Of a stretch of DNA of 64,000 nucleotides, positions 17,752-27,093 are shown piece by piece; within the stretch, counting starts at the first letter, position 1, and each line of letters starts with the position of its first letter. The stretch is from Eubacterium sp. (GTDB taxonomy: Bacteria; Bacillota; Clostridia; Lachnospirales; Lachnospiraceae), in contig JAILOU010000043.1 of assembly GCA_024690665.1 (NCBI GenBank), forward strand, positions 1-64,000, in the 5' to 3' direction. The position numbers and the translations under genes were made by a program. The notes below the pieces were generated by a model. The model was not told the origin of the DNA, made no database searches, and worked only from the letters and a program-made list of their open reading frames with translations.

Positions 17752-18414
17752 TTACCTTTCCTGATAATACTGAATAATGGTATTTGTCACTTCATCAATT
17801 GACATATCAGAAGAATCTACAAGCACGGCATCTTCTGCCTGTTTAAGCGGTGAAATCTTTCGATTCATATCCTGATAATCTCTTTGTTCAATATCCTTTT
17901 CAATTTCTTTTATATCACAAGAAGCACCCTTTTCAACAAGTTCATCATATCTTCTCTTCGCCCTTGTCTCAACAGATGCTGTCAGATAAATCTTCAGCGC
18001 TGCATCCGGCAAAACACAAGTTCCGATATCTCTTCCATCCATAATGACATCTTGTTTGCGGGCGAGTTCCTGCTGGGCATCTAATAACATTGCCCGAACC
18101 TTTGGATAAGAACTCGTGACAGAAGCCATATTACCGACTTCTTCTTTACGAATATAGCCATTTACATTTTCGCCGTTAAGCAGCACTTGTTGTTCACCGT
18201 CAACATACTGAATTGAAACTTCAATATGTTCGCATGCTTCATTGACAGCATCTTCCTTTTGTCCATCTACGTGATTTCGAATCATATAAAGCGCAATTGC
18301 GCGATACATAGCTCCGGTATCAACATAAATCAGCCCAAGCTTGGCTGCCACTTTCTTGGCGATTGTGCTTTTTCCTGCTCCGGCAGGTCCATCTACTGCA
18401 ATATTCTTTCCCAT
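17752..18414 (-). CDS. cmk: cytidylate kinase Cmk
   Basis: Cmk phosphorylates CMP and dCMP. The 220-residue protein has the P-loop GPAGAGKST at residues 9-17, YVDTGAMYRAIA near 30, MDGRDIGTCVLPDA near 125 and the lid segment. It lies 3 bp upstream of ispH and 17 bp after the flavoprotein gene, all on the minus strand. The order cmk-ispH-rpsA is common in Clostridia. Confidence 0.96.
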   Translation of the reverse strand: MGKNIAVDGPAGAGKSTIAKKVAAKLGLIYVDTGAMYRAIALYMIRNHVDGQKEDAVNEACEHIEVSIQYVDGEQQVLLNGENVNGYIRKEEVGNMASVTSSYPKVRAMLLDAQQELARKQDVIMDGRDIGTCVLPDAALKIYLTASVETRAKRRYDELVEKGASCDIKEIEKDIEQRDYQDMNRKISPLKQAEDAVLVDSSDMSIDEVTNTIIQYYQER

Positions 18415-18431
18415 TGATTCTCATTTCCTTT

Positions 18432-19667
18432 CTATTGTTCCATATATAATACGCTGTCCCCCGCAAGATGTCCCGTTGACCAGGCTATCTGCAGATTAAA
18501 GCCACCGGTAAGAGCATCTAAATCAAGCATCTCACCGCATAAATATAAACGCTTTACCAGTTTTGATTCCATCGTAGAAGGATCTACTTCCTTAATCGGA
18601 ATCCCTCCCTTGGTAATAACCGCCTGCGAAAAATCGCCAAGTCCGGTTACGGTAAGCGAAAATCCCTTTAATAAATTCAGAATTTGCATACGCTCTTCTT
18701 TTGTGATTTCATTCACCTTTTTGGTAGAAGCGATTTGAATCCGTTTTAAAACAACCGGAATCATTTTGGCCGGTAATAACTTATTTAAACTGTTGCCAAA
18801 CTGACGGTTAATATTCTCTTCAAAATCGCGAAGAATTCTTTTGTCAAGTTGTTCCCGGCTCAGCGCCGGTTTTAAATCGATCCGAACTTCTATCGGTCCT
18901 TTGACAATTTCATCATTTAGCACAGAACTCGCCGTCAAAACAACCGGACCGGATATTCCGGTATGTGTAAAGAGCATTTCTCCTTGTTCTTCAAATAAGC
19001 ATTTTGTACCTTTATAATAGGAAACTTTAACATTTCGAAGAGACAGGCCCATAAGTTCTTTTACCCATTCTTCTTTCGTATGCAAACCTACAAGAGACGG
19101 TGTGCAAGTTTTCACTGTGTGACCAAGTTTTTTGACAAGTTCGTAGCCACTTCCATCACTTCCACAGGAAGGATACGATATCCCTCCCGTAGCGATAATA
19201 ACCGCATCGGCTTCATAATATGAACGATTCGTTTTTACGCCGCACACACCACCCTGATTCGTTTCAATATGCGTCACTTTCTCGTTTAGACGCACCGTAA
19301 CACCGGCTTCTTCCATCGCTCTTTCAAGTGTTTTTATCACATCTGACGCATGATCCGACACCGGAAACACACGATTTCCGTGTTCTGTTTTTAGTTTTAG
19401 TCCATGTTCCTCAAAGAAACTCATAGTTGCATAAGGATCAAACGAATAAAAAGCACTATATAAGAACTTTGGATTACGCTTCACCATTGACAAATGTTTT
19501 TCTACATCCGAATCATTTGTCAGATTGCATCGACCCTTACCGGTTATATAAATCTTTTTTCCGAGTTTTTCATTTTGTTCAAGCAGTGTCACATCACATC
19601 CGCTGCCACAGACAGCCGCGGCCATCATACCTGAGGCCCCACCACCGATTATCACTACTTTTTTCAA
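18432..19667 (-). CDS. HI0933-family NAD(P)/FAD-dependent oxidoreductase (BaiN/RdsA-like)
   Basis: The 411-residue flavoprotein has an N-terminal FAD site VVIIGGGASGMMAAA, the family motif GKKIYITGKGRCNLTN near residue 40, and a C-terminal LYLCGEMLDLDALTGGFNLQIAWSTG that closes the flavin site. The family is widespread and often annotated as aminoacetone oxidase or BaiN; the physiological substrate is uncertain. Its ATG overlaps the stop of the RpiR regulator gene by 4 bp, so the two are co-translated. Confidence 0.85.
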   Translation of the reverse strand: MKKVVIIGGGASGMMAAAVCGSGCDVTLLEQNEKLGKKIYITGKGRCNLTNDSDVEKHLSMVKRNPKFLYSAFYSFDPYATMSFFEEHGLKLKTEHGNRVFPVSDHASDVIKTLERAMEEAGVTVRLNEKVTHIETNQGGVCGVKTNRSYYEADAVIIATGGISYPSCGSDGSGYELVKKLGHTVKTCTPSLVGLHTKEEWVKELMGLSLRNVKVSYYKGTKCLFEEQGEMLFTHTGISGPVVLTASSVLNDEIVKGPIEVRIDLKPALSREQLDKRILRDFEENINRQFGNSLNKLLPAKMIPVVLKRIQIASTKKVNEITKEERMQILNLLKGFSLTVTGLGDFSQAVITKGGIPIKEVDPSTMESKLVKRLYLCGEMLDLDALTGGFNLQIAWSTGHLAGDSVLYMEQ

Positions 19668-20584
19668 TTCAAATCTCCTATATGCTTGTATTTATTTTTA
19701 AAAGCATCATCCACATGATCGATTTCATCATTTTCATAAAACTGATATTGATCCCAGACATCCTCTAAAAACTCAACATTTTTCACAACATCATCTTTAC
19801 GAATCATGGTAAGCGCCACAATCAAGGCATTGATCACACTCATTGGCGCAGTCATCGAATCCACAATAGAAGCCATATCGCTTTTAGCAAGCAGATTACA
19901 AGAAGAGTATAGATTCATAGGCGAATGAACTGAATCAGTCAGTGTGATTACGCTTGCACTTTTATTATTTGCAAATTCCATCGCCTTTAATGTACGCATG
20001 GAATAACGCGGAAAACTGATTCCGATTACCACATCCTTGTTAGACAGATGAACCATCTGTTCAAACATCTCAGTAATATTGCTTGAAGTTACGAGATGAA
20101 CGTTTTTAAAAATCATTTGAAGATAAAAATATAAAAACTGTGCCAGCGGAGCGCATGCTCTCACTCCGACAATGTAGATATGATCCGCACTTAATATAGA
20201 AGAAACCGCCTGATCAAATGTACTTTGATTTAATGCTTCAAGCGTCCTTTTAATATTGTCCTGATCGGATGTTAAAACTGTCTGCATCACATCTTTTTTC
20301 TTGGTTCTGGTCGTAGTTATGTTCATCTTCTGCGTTTTTTCAAGTTTTAAACGCACCATCTCTTCGAGCGACTTTTGAAACTGCGGATATCCTTTGTATC
20401 CAAGGCTCATTGCGAATCTTACAACAGTAGATTCACTCACTCCGACAACTTCTCCCATCCTGGCTGCCGTGAAAAATACAGCCTGTTCATAATTATCTGT
20501 TATATATGCCGCAAGTTTTTTTTGATTTTTACTCATAGTGGCATATTGTTCATTCATTCTGGTCAGCAAATTATTTGCATTCAC
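19664..20584 (-). CDS. MurR/RpiR family transcriptional regulator
   Basis: The 306-residue protein has an N-terminal RpiR helix-turn-helix (VVGVSESTVVRFAMSLGYKGYPQF, residues about 47-70) and a C-terminal SIS domain (about 125-265) that normally binds a phosphosugar. The start is a GTG at 20584 with GGAGGAG upstream. It is divergent from the acyl ligase operon with a shared 188-bp region, so it may control that operon, but it also heads its own operon with a flavoprotein, cmk and ispH. Effector unknown. Confidence 0.88.
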   Translation of the reverse strand: MNANNLLTRMNEQYATMSKNQKKLAAYITDNYEQAVFFTAARMGEVVGVSESTVVRFAMSLGYKGYPQFQKSLEEMVRLKLEKTQKMNITTTRTKKKDVMQTVLTSDQDNIKRTLEALNQSTFDQAVSSILSADHIYIVGVRACAPLAQFLYFYLQMIFKNVHLVTSSNITEMFEQMVHLSNKDVVIGISFPRYSMRTLKAMEFANNKSASVITLTDSVHSPMNLYSSCNLLAKSDMASIVDSMTAPMSVINALIVALTMIRKDDVVKNVEFLEDVWDQYQFYENDEIDHVDDAFKNKYKHIGDLN

Positions 20585-20621
20585 TATATTGGCTCCTCCA
20601 CTCGTTTACATTGCTCGATAT

Positions 20622-20650
20622 ATTATAACAAAGGGAATTTTCCTTATCAA
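20622..20650 (-). promoter_or_regulatory. promoter of the rpiR operon
   Basis: On the minus strand TTGATA (20645-20650), a 17-bp spacer and TATAAT (20622-20627, with TG at the extended position). The near-palindrome AAGGGAATTTTCCTT (20631-20645) lies in the spacer and could be an operator. Confidence 0.75.
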
Positions 20651-20703
20651 GAAGATGCAAATATAAATTTATTATTAAATGCACTAAGTTTCATGACTTT
20701 ATC

Positions 20704-20732
20704 TTGCACCATTATTACTTTTCAATTATCAT
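20704..20732 (+). promoter_or_regulatory. candidate promoter of the acyl ligase/activase operon
   Basis: TTGCAC (20704-20709), a 17-bp spacer and TATCAT (20727-20732) predict a transcript start near 20739, leaving a leader of about 34 bases before the ATG. Confidence 0.55.
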
Positions 20733-20772
20733 TAAACTACGAATTATTTTACAAAGGATCGTGACTGAAAAT

Positions 20773-23700
20773 ATGAAATTATCATCTTCAAATATTATTG
20801 AATTATTAGAAAAACACGCAAAGGAAGATCCTAATCTTGTAATTTATCGTTTCGTTGATTATGAAAACGGTGAATTTCATTTTCAAGACTGCACAAATCG
20901 ACTGATTTTTCGTAAATCTTTGGAAATGGCACATGAATTAAAGCGCAAGGGCCTGAAAAAGGGGGACCGTGCCGTTATTTTTTCTATGCAGGATTTTGGA
21001 ACAGTCTACGCAGTACTTGGATGTATGATGGCCGGTGTAGTATTTACACTGATTCCACCACCACTAGATGAAAATAAAGTTACACGATTTATATCGGTAC
21101 TTAAATCATGTCGTCCTAAGGCTTTGATTTCCAATTATGCTCTCGAACAGGAAAGCGATACGAAATTAACGGCTCGTTTGTTAAAGGACGCCTTTTTTAA
21201 TGTCATCACTCTTAAGCGTATCTACACGGACCGGTTAATGCCTTACAAAAAAACAGATGTTATCGCTCCACAAGAACCGGGTGATCTTGTTTATCTGCAG
21301 TATACATCCGGCTCTACAAGTGCGCCAAAAGGTGTTATGATTCGTAGAAGTCAATTAATGCATCAAATGCAGCAATGTGATGATGTCTATGATTTTTCTA
21401 CCAGCCGGCTGGCTACATGGGTTCCGTTTTTCCATAACCTTGGTCTCGTTATTACCGTATTAATGCCATTATGCGTTAACGGCGCTGTCATCTATCATAT
21501 TAATACGATGCAATTTTTATCGAATCCGAAGATTTGGATTAAGCTGATGAACCAATATCGTTGCAATCTGACCGTCGGACCGGGTTCTGCATTCGAAGCC
21601 TGCACTAAGATATTTTCACCGGATGAAGCTGCGAAAATCGATTTATCATGCGCTACGCATTTTATGAATGGTTCTGAATTCGTATCTCCTGAAACCATTG
21701 CAAAATTCAGAGAAATGTTTCACGTTCCATATCTTGCCGCTGCTCCGGGATACGGTCTTGGCGAATGCGTCTGCCTTGCAAGTGTGGCAAGTCTCGATTA
21801 TAAAGTTTTACGTGTGGATTATGACGCTTACCAAAAGAACAAAATTATCTTAACCGATGCTCCTGATGCCAAAGAAATTGTCAGTCTGGGAAAACCGGTT
21901 ACCGGACTTAAGGTGATTGCTGTTAATCCAAAAACCAGAAAGACTTATGGGGACCTTCATATTGGTGAAATCTGTCTGCAAGGACCTAATGTTGCTTCCG
22001 GTTACTGGGGTAAGATTCCGGATAATAAGAATTTTCATTTTCGTCTTTCCGATCAGGAAGGCGACTTCTATCGCACCGGTGACTTAGGCTTTTTATATGA
22101 AGGAAATCTATATATTACCGGACGTATAAAAGAGATGTTTATTATAAACGGACACAATATCTATCCCAGCGATTTGCTTGGATATCTGCAAAAGCACAGC
22201 CCTTCTATCACGGCCAATGCGTTAGGGTTCTTTTCTATCTCCGATGGCAAAAAAGAGCGTATTTATGCTGTTATGGAATGCGAAGATACCAATAATTATG
22301 TGAATTATGCATCGCGCATTAATTCTTTGATTGCAAAACAGTTCGAATTTTCATTTTACGATATCCTGTTCGTTCCGAAAAATGCAATTCCACGAACAGA
22401 TAACAGCAAACTACAGATGCTAAAAACGCGTGCCCTGTTTGAAAAGAAAGAGCTTCCGATTTTATTTAGTTATCGAACCAGCAATCATTCCAGTTATACC
22501 TCAAGTGCACCGTCATCTGACGCTAATGGCTCTGCTGAAGATAAAAACGATGCGATCTTTACAAAAGTTAAAGATATCTACGATCGTATCTTAAAGCTTG
22601 ATTCTTATAATGTACATGATAGTTTTCTTGAACTTGGCGGCGATTCTCTTATGGGATTTGAACTGCTTAATAAAATCGAAGAAGATTTTGGAATCAAGAT
22701 GGACTTTCGTGAATTGCTCGCTGACGCATCTGTTTACGGGGTTTCCAACTATATTAGACGAGTTTTATCCGGCAAGCAGACGACGGCGAAACCAATTGAT
22801 TTAAAAGACGAATGTCATCTGGATCTTAACATCCGTCCTAATGGCGGATATGAAAAGACGCCACTTGAATGTCGCAAGATTTTCCTTACAGGCGCTTCCG
22901 GTTTTCTTGGTTCTAACTTAATCAAAGCTTTTATTCAGGAATATCCTCATGACGAACTTGAAATCTATTGTCATATTCGTGCTGAGAATGTTGAAAAAGG
23001 ATTTGCCAAGATCAAAGACCGTATGATTCATTTTGGATGTTGGAACGAAGCATACGCCCGCTTTATTCATCCCGTAATCGGCGATTTAACAAAGCCTAAT
23101 CTTGGTATTGCACCGGAGGTGTATAATGAATTAACAGACAAAATTGAGGTTGTGTACCATAACGGTGCTCTTCTTAACTTTGTGTATCCATATTCTTATT
23201 TGAAAAACACCAATGTTTACGGAACCATTGAAGCGCTGCGATTTGCATGTGACAAAAAACCTAAATACTTCCATTTTATCTCTTCTTACAGTGTATTTGA
23301 TACGCCGGATAATCTTGGAAAATTCGTCACAGAATCACAACCGTTAAATACTTCTTCCGGTTTTTCACTTGCCTACTCTGAGACAAAATGGGTATCAGAA
23401 AAACTTGTGGAGATAGCTGCCAAACGAGGATTAAAAACTGCCATTTACCGTCCGGGAGATATTACCGGAGGCAAAAACGGCATCTGGAACCTCGAAGATA
23501 TGGTCAGTCGTATTATTGTCGGTTGTATTCAGCTTGGTTGCATTCCATTTGCCATATACGAATTGCATATGACACCGGTTGATTATATTGCCAGAGCAAT
23601 TGCTCATATCTCGCAGAAAGAGGAAGCAATCTCAAAGAATTTTCATCTGATAAATCCGGTTCCGCTTCCGCTTGGCAAACTGGTTACCGCAATCAGAAGA

Positions 23701-23979
23701 TGCGGTTATCCGCTTCACTATACAACATTTAGACGATGGAAAAAGAAACTGGATGAAGCTCAAAATACTAATGTTTTGGCTATGCTTGACTGTCTCTTTA
23801 CCAAAGGAAACGAAACAAATCCCGGCATACTGCGCCATTTCACAGGTCGAAATACCAAGTATTCGACCGCTAATACCGCAATGCTTTTAGGTGACAGTGG
23901 TATTACCTGTCCGGTAGTCGGAACAAAATATATTTCTAAATACCTGCATTATTTTAAATCGCGTGGTTATCTAGACTAA
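20773..23979 (+). CDS. fatty acyl-AMP ligase / acyl carrier / thioester reductase fusion
   Basis: The protein is 1068 residues with three parts. Residues about 1-580 form an adenylation domain (QYTSGSTSAPKGV near 176, MNGSEFV, GYGLGE, YRTGDLG) that resembles fatty acyl-AMP ligases more than amino-acid-activating domains. A carrier domain follows with the phosphopantetheine serine in LGGDSLMG near 624. A C-terminal NAD(P)H-dependent reductase domain has TGASGFLGS near 706 and the catalytic YSETK near 867. Known chemistry of this order is acid to acyl-AMP, to carrier thioester, to aldehyde or alcohol. It heads a four-gene operon. The start is uncertain: ATG 20773 has AAAGGA 14 bases away, while GTG 20761 is too close to it. 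Confidence 0.85.
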   Translation: MKLSSSNIIELLEKHAKEDPNLVIYRFVDYENGEFHFQDCTNRLIFRKSLEMAHELKRKGLKKGDRAVIFSMQDFGTVYAVLGCMMAGVVFTLIPPPLDENKVTRFISVLKSCRPKALISNYALEQESDTKLTARLLKDAFFNVITLKRIYTDRLMPYKKTDVIAPQEPGDLVYLQYTSGSTSAPKGVMIRRSQLMHQMQQCDDVYDFSTSRLATWVPFFHNLGLVITVLMPLCVNGAVIYHINTMQFLSNPKIWIKLMNQYRCNLTVGPGSAFEACTKIFSPDEAAKIDLSCATHFMNGSEFVSPETIAKFREMFHVPYLAAAPGYGLGECVCLASVASLDYKVLRVDYDAYQKNKIILTDAPDAKEIVSLGKPVTGLKVIAVNPKTRKTYGDLHIGEICLQGPNVASGYWGKIPDNKNFHFRLSDQEGDFYRTGDLGFLYEGNLYITGRIKEMFIINGHNIYPSDLLGYLQKHSPSITANALGFFSISDGKKERIYAVMECEDTNNYVNYASRINSLIAKQFEFSFYDILFVPKNAIPRTDNSKLQMLKTRALFEKKELPILFSYRTSNHSSYTSSAPSSDANGSAEDKNDAIFTKVKDIYDRILKLDSYNVHDSFLELGGDSLMGFELLNKIEEDFGIKMDFRELLADASVYGVSNYIRRVLSGKQTTAKPIDLKDECHLDLNIRPNGGYEKTPLECRKIFLTGASGFLGSNLIKAFIQEYPHDELEIYCHIRAENVEKGFAKIKDRMIHFGCWNEAYARFIHPVIGDLTKPNLGIAPEVYNELTDKIEVVYHNGALLNFVYPYSYLKNTNVYGTIEALRFACDKKPKYFHFISSYSVFDTPDNLGKFVTESQPLNTSSGFSLAYSETKWVSEKLVEIAAKRGLKTAIYRPGDITGGKNGIWNLEDMVSRIIVGCIQLGCIPFAIYELHMTPVDYIARAIAHISQKEEAISKNFHLINPVPLPLGKLVTAIRRCGYPLHYTTFRRWKKKLDEAQNTNVLAMLDCLFTKGNETNPGILRHFTGRNTKYSTANTAMLLGDSGITCPVVGTKYISKYLHYFKSRGYLD

Positions 23980-23982
23980 ACT

Positions 23983-24020
23983 AAGGAGGGGCCGCCAACC
24001 GCGGCATTTGAAGCATTATG
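23983..24020 (+). promoter_or_regulatory. ribosome-binding site separated from the start by a hairpin
   Basis: AAGGAGGG (23983-23990) is 27 bases from the ATG at 24018. Between them GCCGC (23991-23995) and GCGGC (24001-24005) can form a GC-rich hairpin with loop CAACC, which would shorten the effective distance to 12 bases. No other good site or in-frame start exists because a TGA lies at 24009-24011. Confidence 0.55.
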
Positions 24021-24941
24021 AAACTTGGAATTCCAAGAGCCCTGCTCTATTATCGATATCAAATTCTATGGGATACCTTTTTTAAGGAGCTGGGAATTGA
24101 AACGATCCTAAGTCCAAAAACGGACAAAAAAATCATGGATCAGGGAGCGTTCTACTCCATTGATGAAGCCTGTCTGTCAAGCAAGCTTTATCTTGGACAC
24201 GTAGATGCGCTTATCGGAAAATGCGATGCTATATTTATTCCTCGCATTGCAACTTTTAAACATGACGGTGTGCTTTGTACTCGTTTTGAAGGACTCTACG
24301 ACATCGTCTGTAATACATTTCGTGAGAAAAATGTTCGTTTTATTTCATTAAATGTAGACGAGCAGCAGAAAATTTCTGAAGAAAAAGGCTATATTAATCT
24401 TGGTCTCGAACTTGGTTATACCAAACGCGAGGCCAAAGAAGCTTACCAAAAAGCTAAGGCTGCTGATTTGCGTAGCCAAAAGGAACATGAGGCTTCGCAA
24501 GAAGCCGCACTTAATACGACGGATGCAGTTAAAATCCTTGTTGTCGCTCATCCTTATAACTTATATGACGAATATATCGGTGTTCCGGTTGTTTCCAAAT
24601 TAAAAGAACTCGGTGCAGTTCCAATCTTTACTGACCACTTACAACAGGAAAAAGCCAGAGCACATTATACCGATATCTGTAAAGATGTACCGTGGATTAT
24701 GTCTCGAGAATTAGTTGGCTCTATTGCTTACTATCATGACAAAATCGACGGACTTATTTTGATGACTGCATTTCCATGCGGACCGGATTCGATGCTTAAT
24801 GAAATGATTATTCGACGCATCAAAGACCTTCCAATTCTTAATTTGTTACAAGATAGTCAGGATGGTAATGCCGGTGTCGACACAAGACTGGAAAGTTTTG
24901 TTGATATCATTCGTTTCAGGAAGGGGGACTTCGTATCATGA
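24018..24941 (+). CDS. acyl-CoA dehydratase activase-related protein (DUF2229-like)
   Basis: The 307-residue protein begins MKLGIPRALLYYRYQILWDTF, a hallmark of the DUF2229 / CoA-activase-related family. Conserved cysteines occur in DEACLSSKLYLGH near residue 53, GKCDAIFIPR near 74, DGVLCTRFEG and AFPCGPDS. In many Clostridia this domain is part of a very large protein fused to HgdC-like activase domains; here it is a separate gene. It likely partners with the next two products. It ends with an ATGA overlap into the next gene. Biochemical function is not established; an iron-sulfur-dependent reductive role is inferred. Confidence 0.8.
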   Translation: MKLGIPRALLYYRYQILWDTFFKELGIETILSPKTDKKIMDQGAFYSIDEACLSSKLYLGHVDALIGKCDAIFIPRIATFKHDGVLCTRFEGLYDIVCNTFREKNVRFISLNVDEQQKISEEKGYINLGLELGYTKREAKEAYQKAKAADLRSQKEHEASQEAALNTTDAVKILVVAHPYNLYDEYIGVPVVSKLKELGAVPIFTDHLQQEKARAHYTDICKDVPWIMSRELVGSIAYYHDKIDGLILMTAFPCGPDSMLNEMIIRRIKDLPILNLLQDSQDGNAGVDTRLESFVDIIRFRKGDFVS

Positions 24942-26092
24942 GTCAGACAACGAAAAAATACGTACTGTGCTACCCTCAATTAGGAAACTATGATATTCCT
25001 ATCAAATATTTTGTAAACCATGGTTTAAATCAGGAATACCAGGCACCCCCTCAGATGACGAAACGAACAATTGAACTGGGAGCAAAAAATTCTCCGGATT
25101 TTGTCTGCGCTCCTTTCAAATGTATGATGGGCTGTTATATTGAAGCTCTTGAAAATGGAGCAAATGTTATGATTGGCACCGGTGGTACCTGCCGACTTGG
25201 TTACTACGGCGAATTACATGAACAGATTTTAAATGATCTTGGCTATGATTATGAGATTTTTAATATCACTTTAGCCAACTACAAAAATATCTGGGGGCTT
25301 TATAAAGGCATGCGGCATTTTGCCCCTAATACCAATCTGTTTCGTATGGTAAAATCACTTCCGGCAACCGCTAAAATGATCTGTGTCATTGATGAAGTTG
25401 AAGATTATTACCGACAGAATATGGGATTTGAAACGCATGATGGCGATTTTGAAGCTGCGTATAAATTGTTTTTGCAATCCATGCGAAAAGCCAATACTCT
25501 GCGTGATATCAAACGAATCTATAAGACGACCATGAATAATTTCAAAAGCATACCGATTAACAAACCTGAAAATCCAGTTCGAATCGGAATTGTCGGAGAA
25601 TATTTTACCATTATGGATCCGTATTCTAATCATGAAATTGAAACAAAACTTGCGAAGATGGGCGCCGAAGTTCATCGCTGGATGAGCCTGTCTCACTCCG
25701 TAATTTTGGCAAATGAAAAATCATTATTTGCAAAGCTATTTCAGTATATGCATTTTGATATTAAAAAATTCCCATCTTCTATCTGGCATAAAAGCCATCT
25801 GAAAGATATTCCGGAGTATGCCAGATATGATAACGGTGGCTCTTCCATTGCTACCGTCAAAAAAGCAAAAGACTATGCGGCAGCCGGATTCGATGGAATT
25901 GTTCAGGTAAAATGTTTTGGCTGCACGCCGGAAACAGGAATTGTACCAATCCTTCACAATATAAGCAAGGATTATAAAGTTCCGATTCTGTATATGAACT
26001 ACGACACACAAACTTCTGATACCGGAATCGAAACCAGAATTGAAGCATTCTACGACATGATTGCCATGAGAAAGGAAGTAAAAGATAGATGA
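24938..26092 (+). CDS. 2-hydroxyacyl-CoA dehydratase-like / activase-related iron-sulfur protein
   Basis: The 384-residue protein has cysteine groups consistent with [4Fe-4S] binding: VCAPFKCMMGCYIEA at about residues 55-69, GTCRLGYYGE near 90 and VKCFGCTPETG near 326. The pattern fits the C-terminal partner of DUF2229 proteins (the family annotated as CoA-substrate-specific enzyme activase related) and is distantly like the HgdB/BcrB dehydratase subunits. It overlaps the genes on both sides by 4 bp (ATGA), so the three proteins are probably made in equal amounts and form a complex. The substrate is unknown. Confidence 0.78.
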   Translation: MSQTTKKYVLCYPQLGNYDIPIKYFVNHGLNQEYQAPPQMTKRTIELGAKNSPDFVCAPFKCMMGCYIEALENGANVMIGTGGTCRLGYYGELHEQILNDLGYDYEIFNITLANYKNIWGLYKGMRHFAPNTNLFRMVKSLPATAKMICVIDEVEDYYRQNMGFETHDGDFEAAYKLFLQSMRKANTLRDIKRIYKTTMNNFKSIPINKPENPVRIGIVGEYFTIMDPYSNHEIETKLAKMGAEVHRWMSLSHSVILANEKSLFAKLFQYMHFDIKKFPSSIWHKSHLKDIPEYARYDNGGSSIATVKKAKDYAAAGFDGIVQVKCFGCTPETGIVPILHNISKDYKVPILYMNYDTQTSDTGIETRIEAFYDMIAMRKEVKDR

Positions 26093-27057
26093 AAAAAGCT
26101 TATTTAGGCATAGACATCGGATCCATTTCAACAAAAGGTGTTGTCATTGATGCCGATTGCAATATATTAGCACAGGTTTACTTATGGACCGAAGGAAATC
26201 CAATTCAGGCATCTAAAAATGTCATTTCACAACTTAATGAACAGCTAAATCACGATGAATACGAAGTTGTGTCAGCCGGAACAACCGGAAGTGCCCGTAA
26301 ATTGGTCGGTGCCATGATTGGTGCCAGCATTGTCAAAAATGAAATCACCGCCCATGCGGTTGGTACCACTACGCTTCACCCGGATGTTCATACAATCCTT
26401 GAAATCGGCGGACAGGATTCTAAGATTATCATTGTCGAAGATGGTGTCGCTGTTGATTACGCCATGAATACACTTTGTGCAGCCGGTACCGGTTCTTTTC
26501 TTTCAAGCCAGTCCAGACGTCTGGGAGTTGAGGTGGAAGATTTTGGAAAGATTGCATTATCCAGCAAGAATCCAACTCCAATTGCTGCAAGATGTACTGT
26601 ATTTGCGGAATCCGATCTGGTTCACAAGATTCAGATGGGTCACAAAAAAGAAGATATTATTGCCGGCTTATGCCACGCAGTTGCAAATAATTACCTGAAC
26701 AATATTGGAAAAGGTAAAAAAATCACCTCCCCGATTGTATTCCAGGGAGGCGTATCCAAAAACATTGGCGTTGTAGATGCTTTTTCTAAAGCATTAGATG
26801 CCGAAATTATTGTAGATGAAGCAGGTCATTTAATGGGCGCATTTGGAGCTGCTATTCTGGCACTTCGAAGCAAGATTGAAGCTCCATTTTCTTTCGATAT
26901 TGCAGATGTCACCTTCGAACCTAAAGAGGTCGTCTGTCAAAAATGCGCAAACCATTGCGAAATTATTTGCATCTATAAAGATGGTGAATTAATCGACTCT
27001 TGGGGAAATCGCTGTGAACGCGGTGAAATAAAAGTTGAGAAAGCAAAAACAAACTAA
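26089..27057 (+). CDS. acyl-CoA dehydratase activase (BadF/BadG/HgdC family ATPase)
   Basis: HgdC-type activases are ASKHA ATPases that carry one [4Fe-4S] cluster across a homodimer and inject an electron into a partner upon ATP hydrolysis. This 322-residue protein shows the phosphate-binding LGIDIGSISTKGVVID at the start, EIGGQDSKI near 105, and the two cluster cysteines in NTLCAAGTGSFL and AARCTVFAESD. Unlike the roughly 260-residue HgdC, it has a C-terminal extension with VCQKCANHCEIIC and NRCERG, typical of the large fused activases. Extreme oxygen sensitivity is expected. It is the last gene before a strong terminator. Confidence 0.9.
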   Translation: MKKAYLGIDIGSISTKGVVIDADCNILAQVYLWTEGNPIQASKNVISQLNEQLNHDEYEVVSAGTTGSARKLVGAMIGASIVKNEITAHAVGTTTLHPDVHTILEIGGQDSKIIIVEDGVAVDYAMNTLCAAGTGSFLSSQSRRLGVEVEDFGKIALSSKNPTPIAARCTVFAESDLVHKIQMGHKKEDIIAGLCHAVANNYLNNIGKGKKITSPIVFQGGVSKNIGVVDAFSKALDAEIIVDEAGHLMGAFGAAILALRSKIEAPFSFDIADVTFEPKEVVCQKCANHCEIICIYKDGELIDSWGNRCERGEIKVEKAKTN

Positions 27058-27062
27058 TTACA

Positions 27063-27093
27063 AAACGCAGGGATTGCATTCCCTGCGTTTTTT
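27063..27093 (+). terminator. terminator of the acyl ligase/activase operon
   Basis: AAACGCAGGGA (27063-27073) and TCCCTGCGTTT (27080-27090) form an 11-bp stem followed by a run of six T. It is also usable, more weakly, for the converging scpB. Confidence 0.92.
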
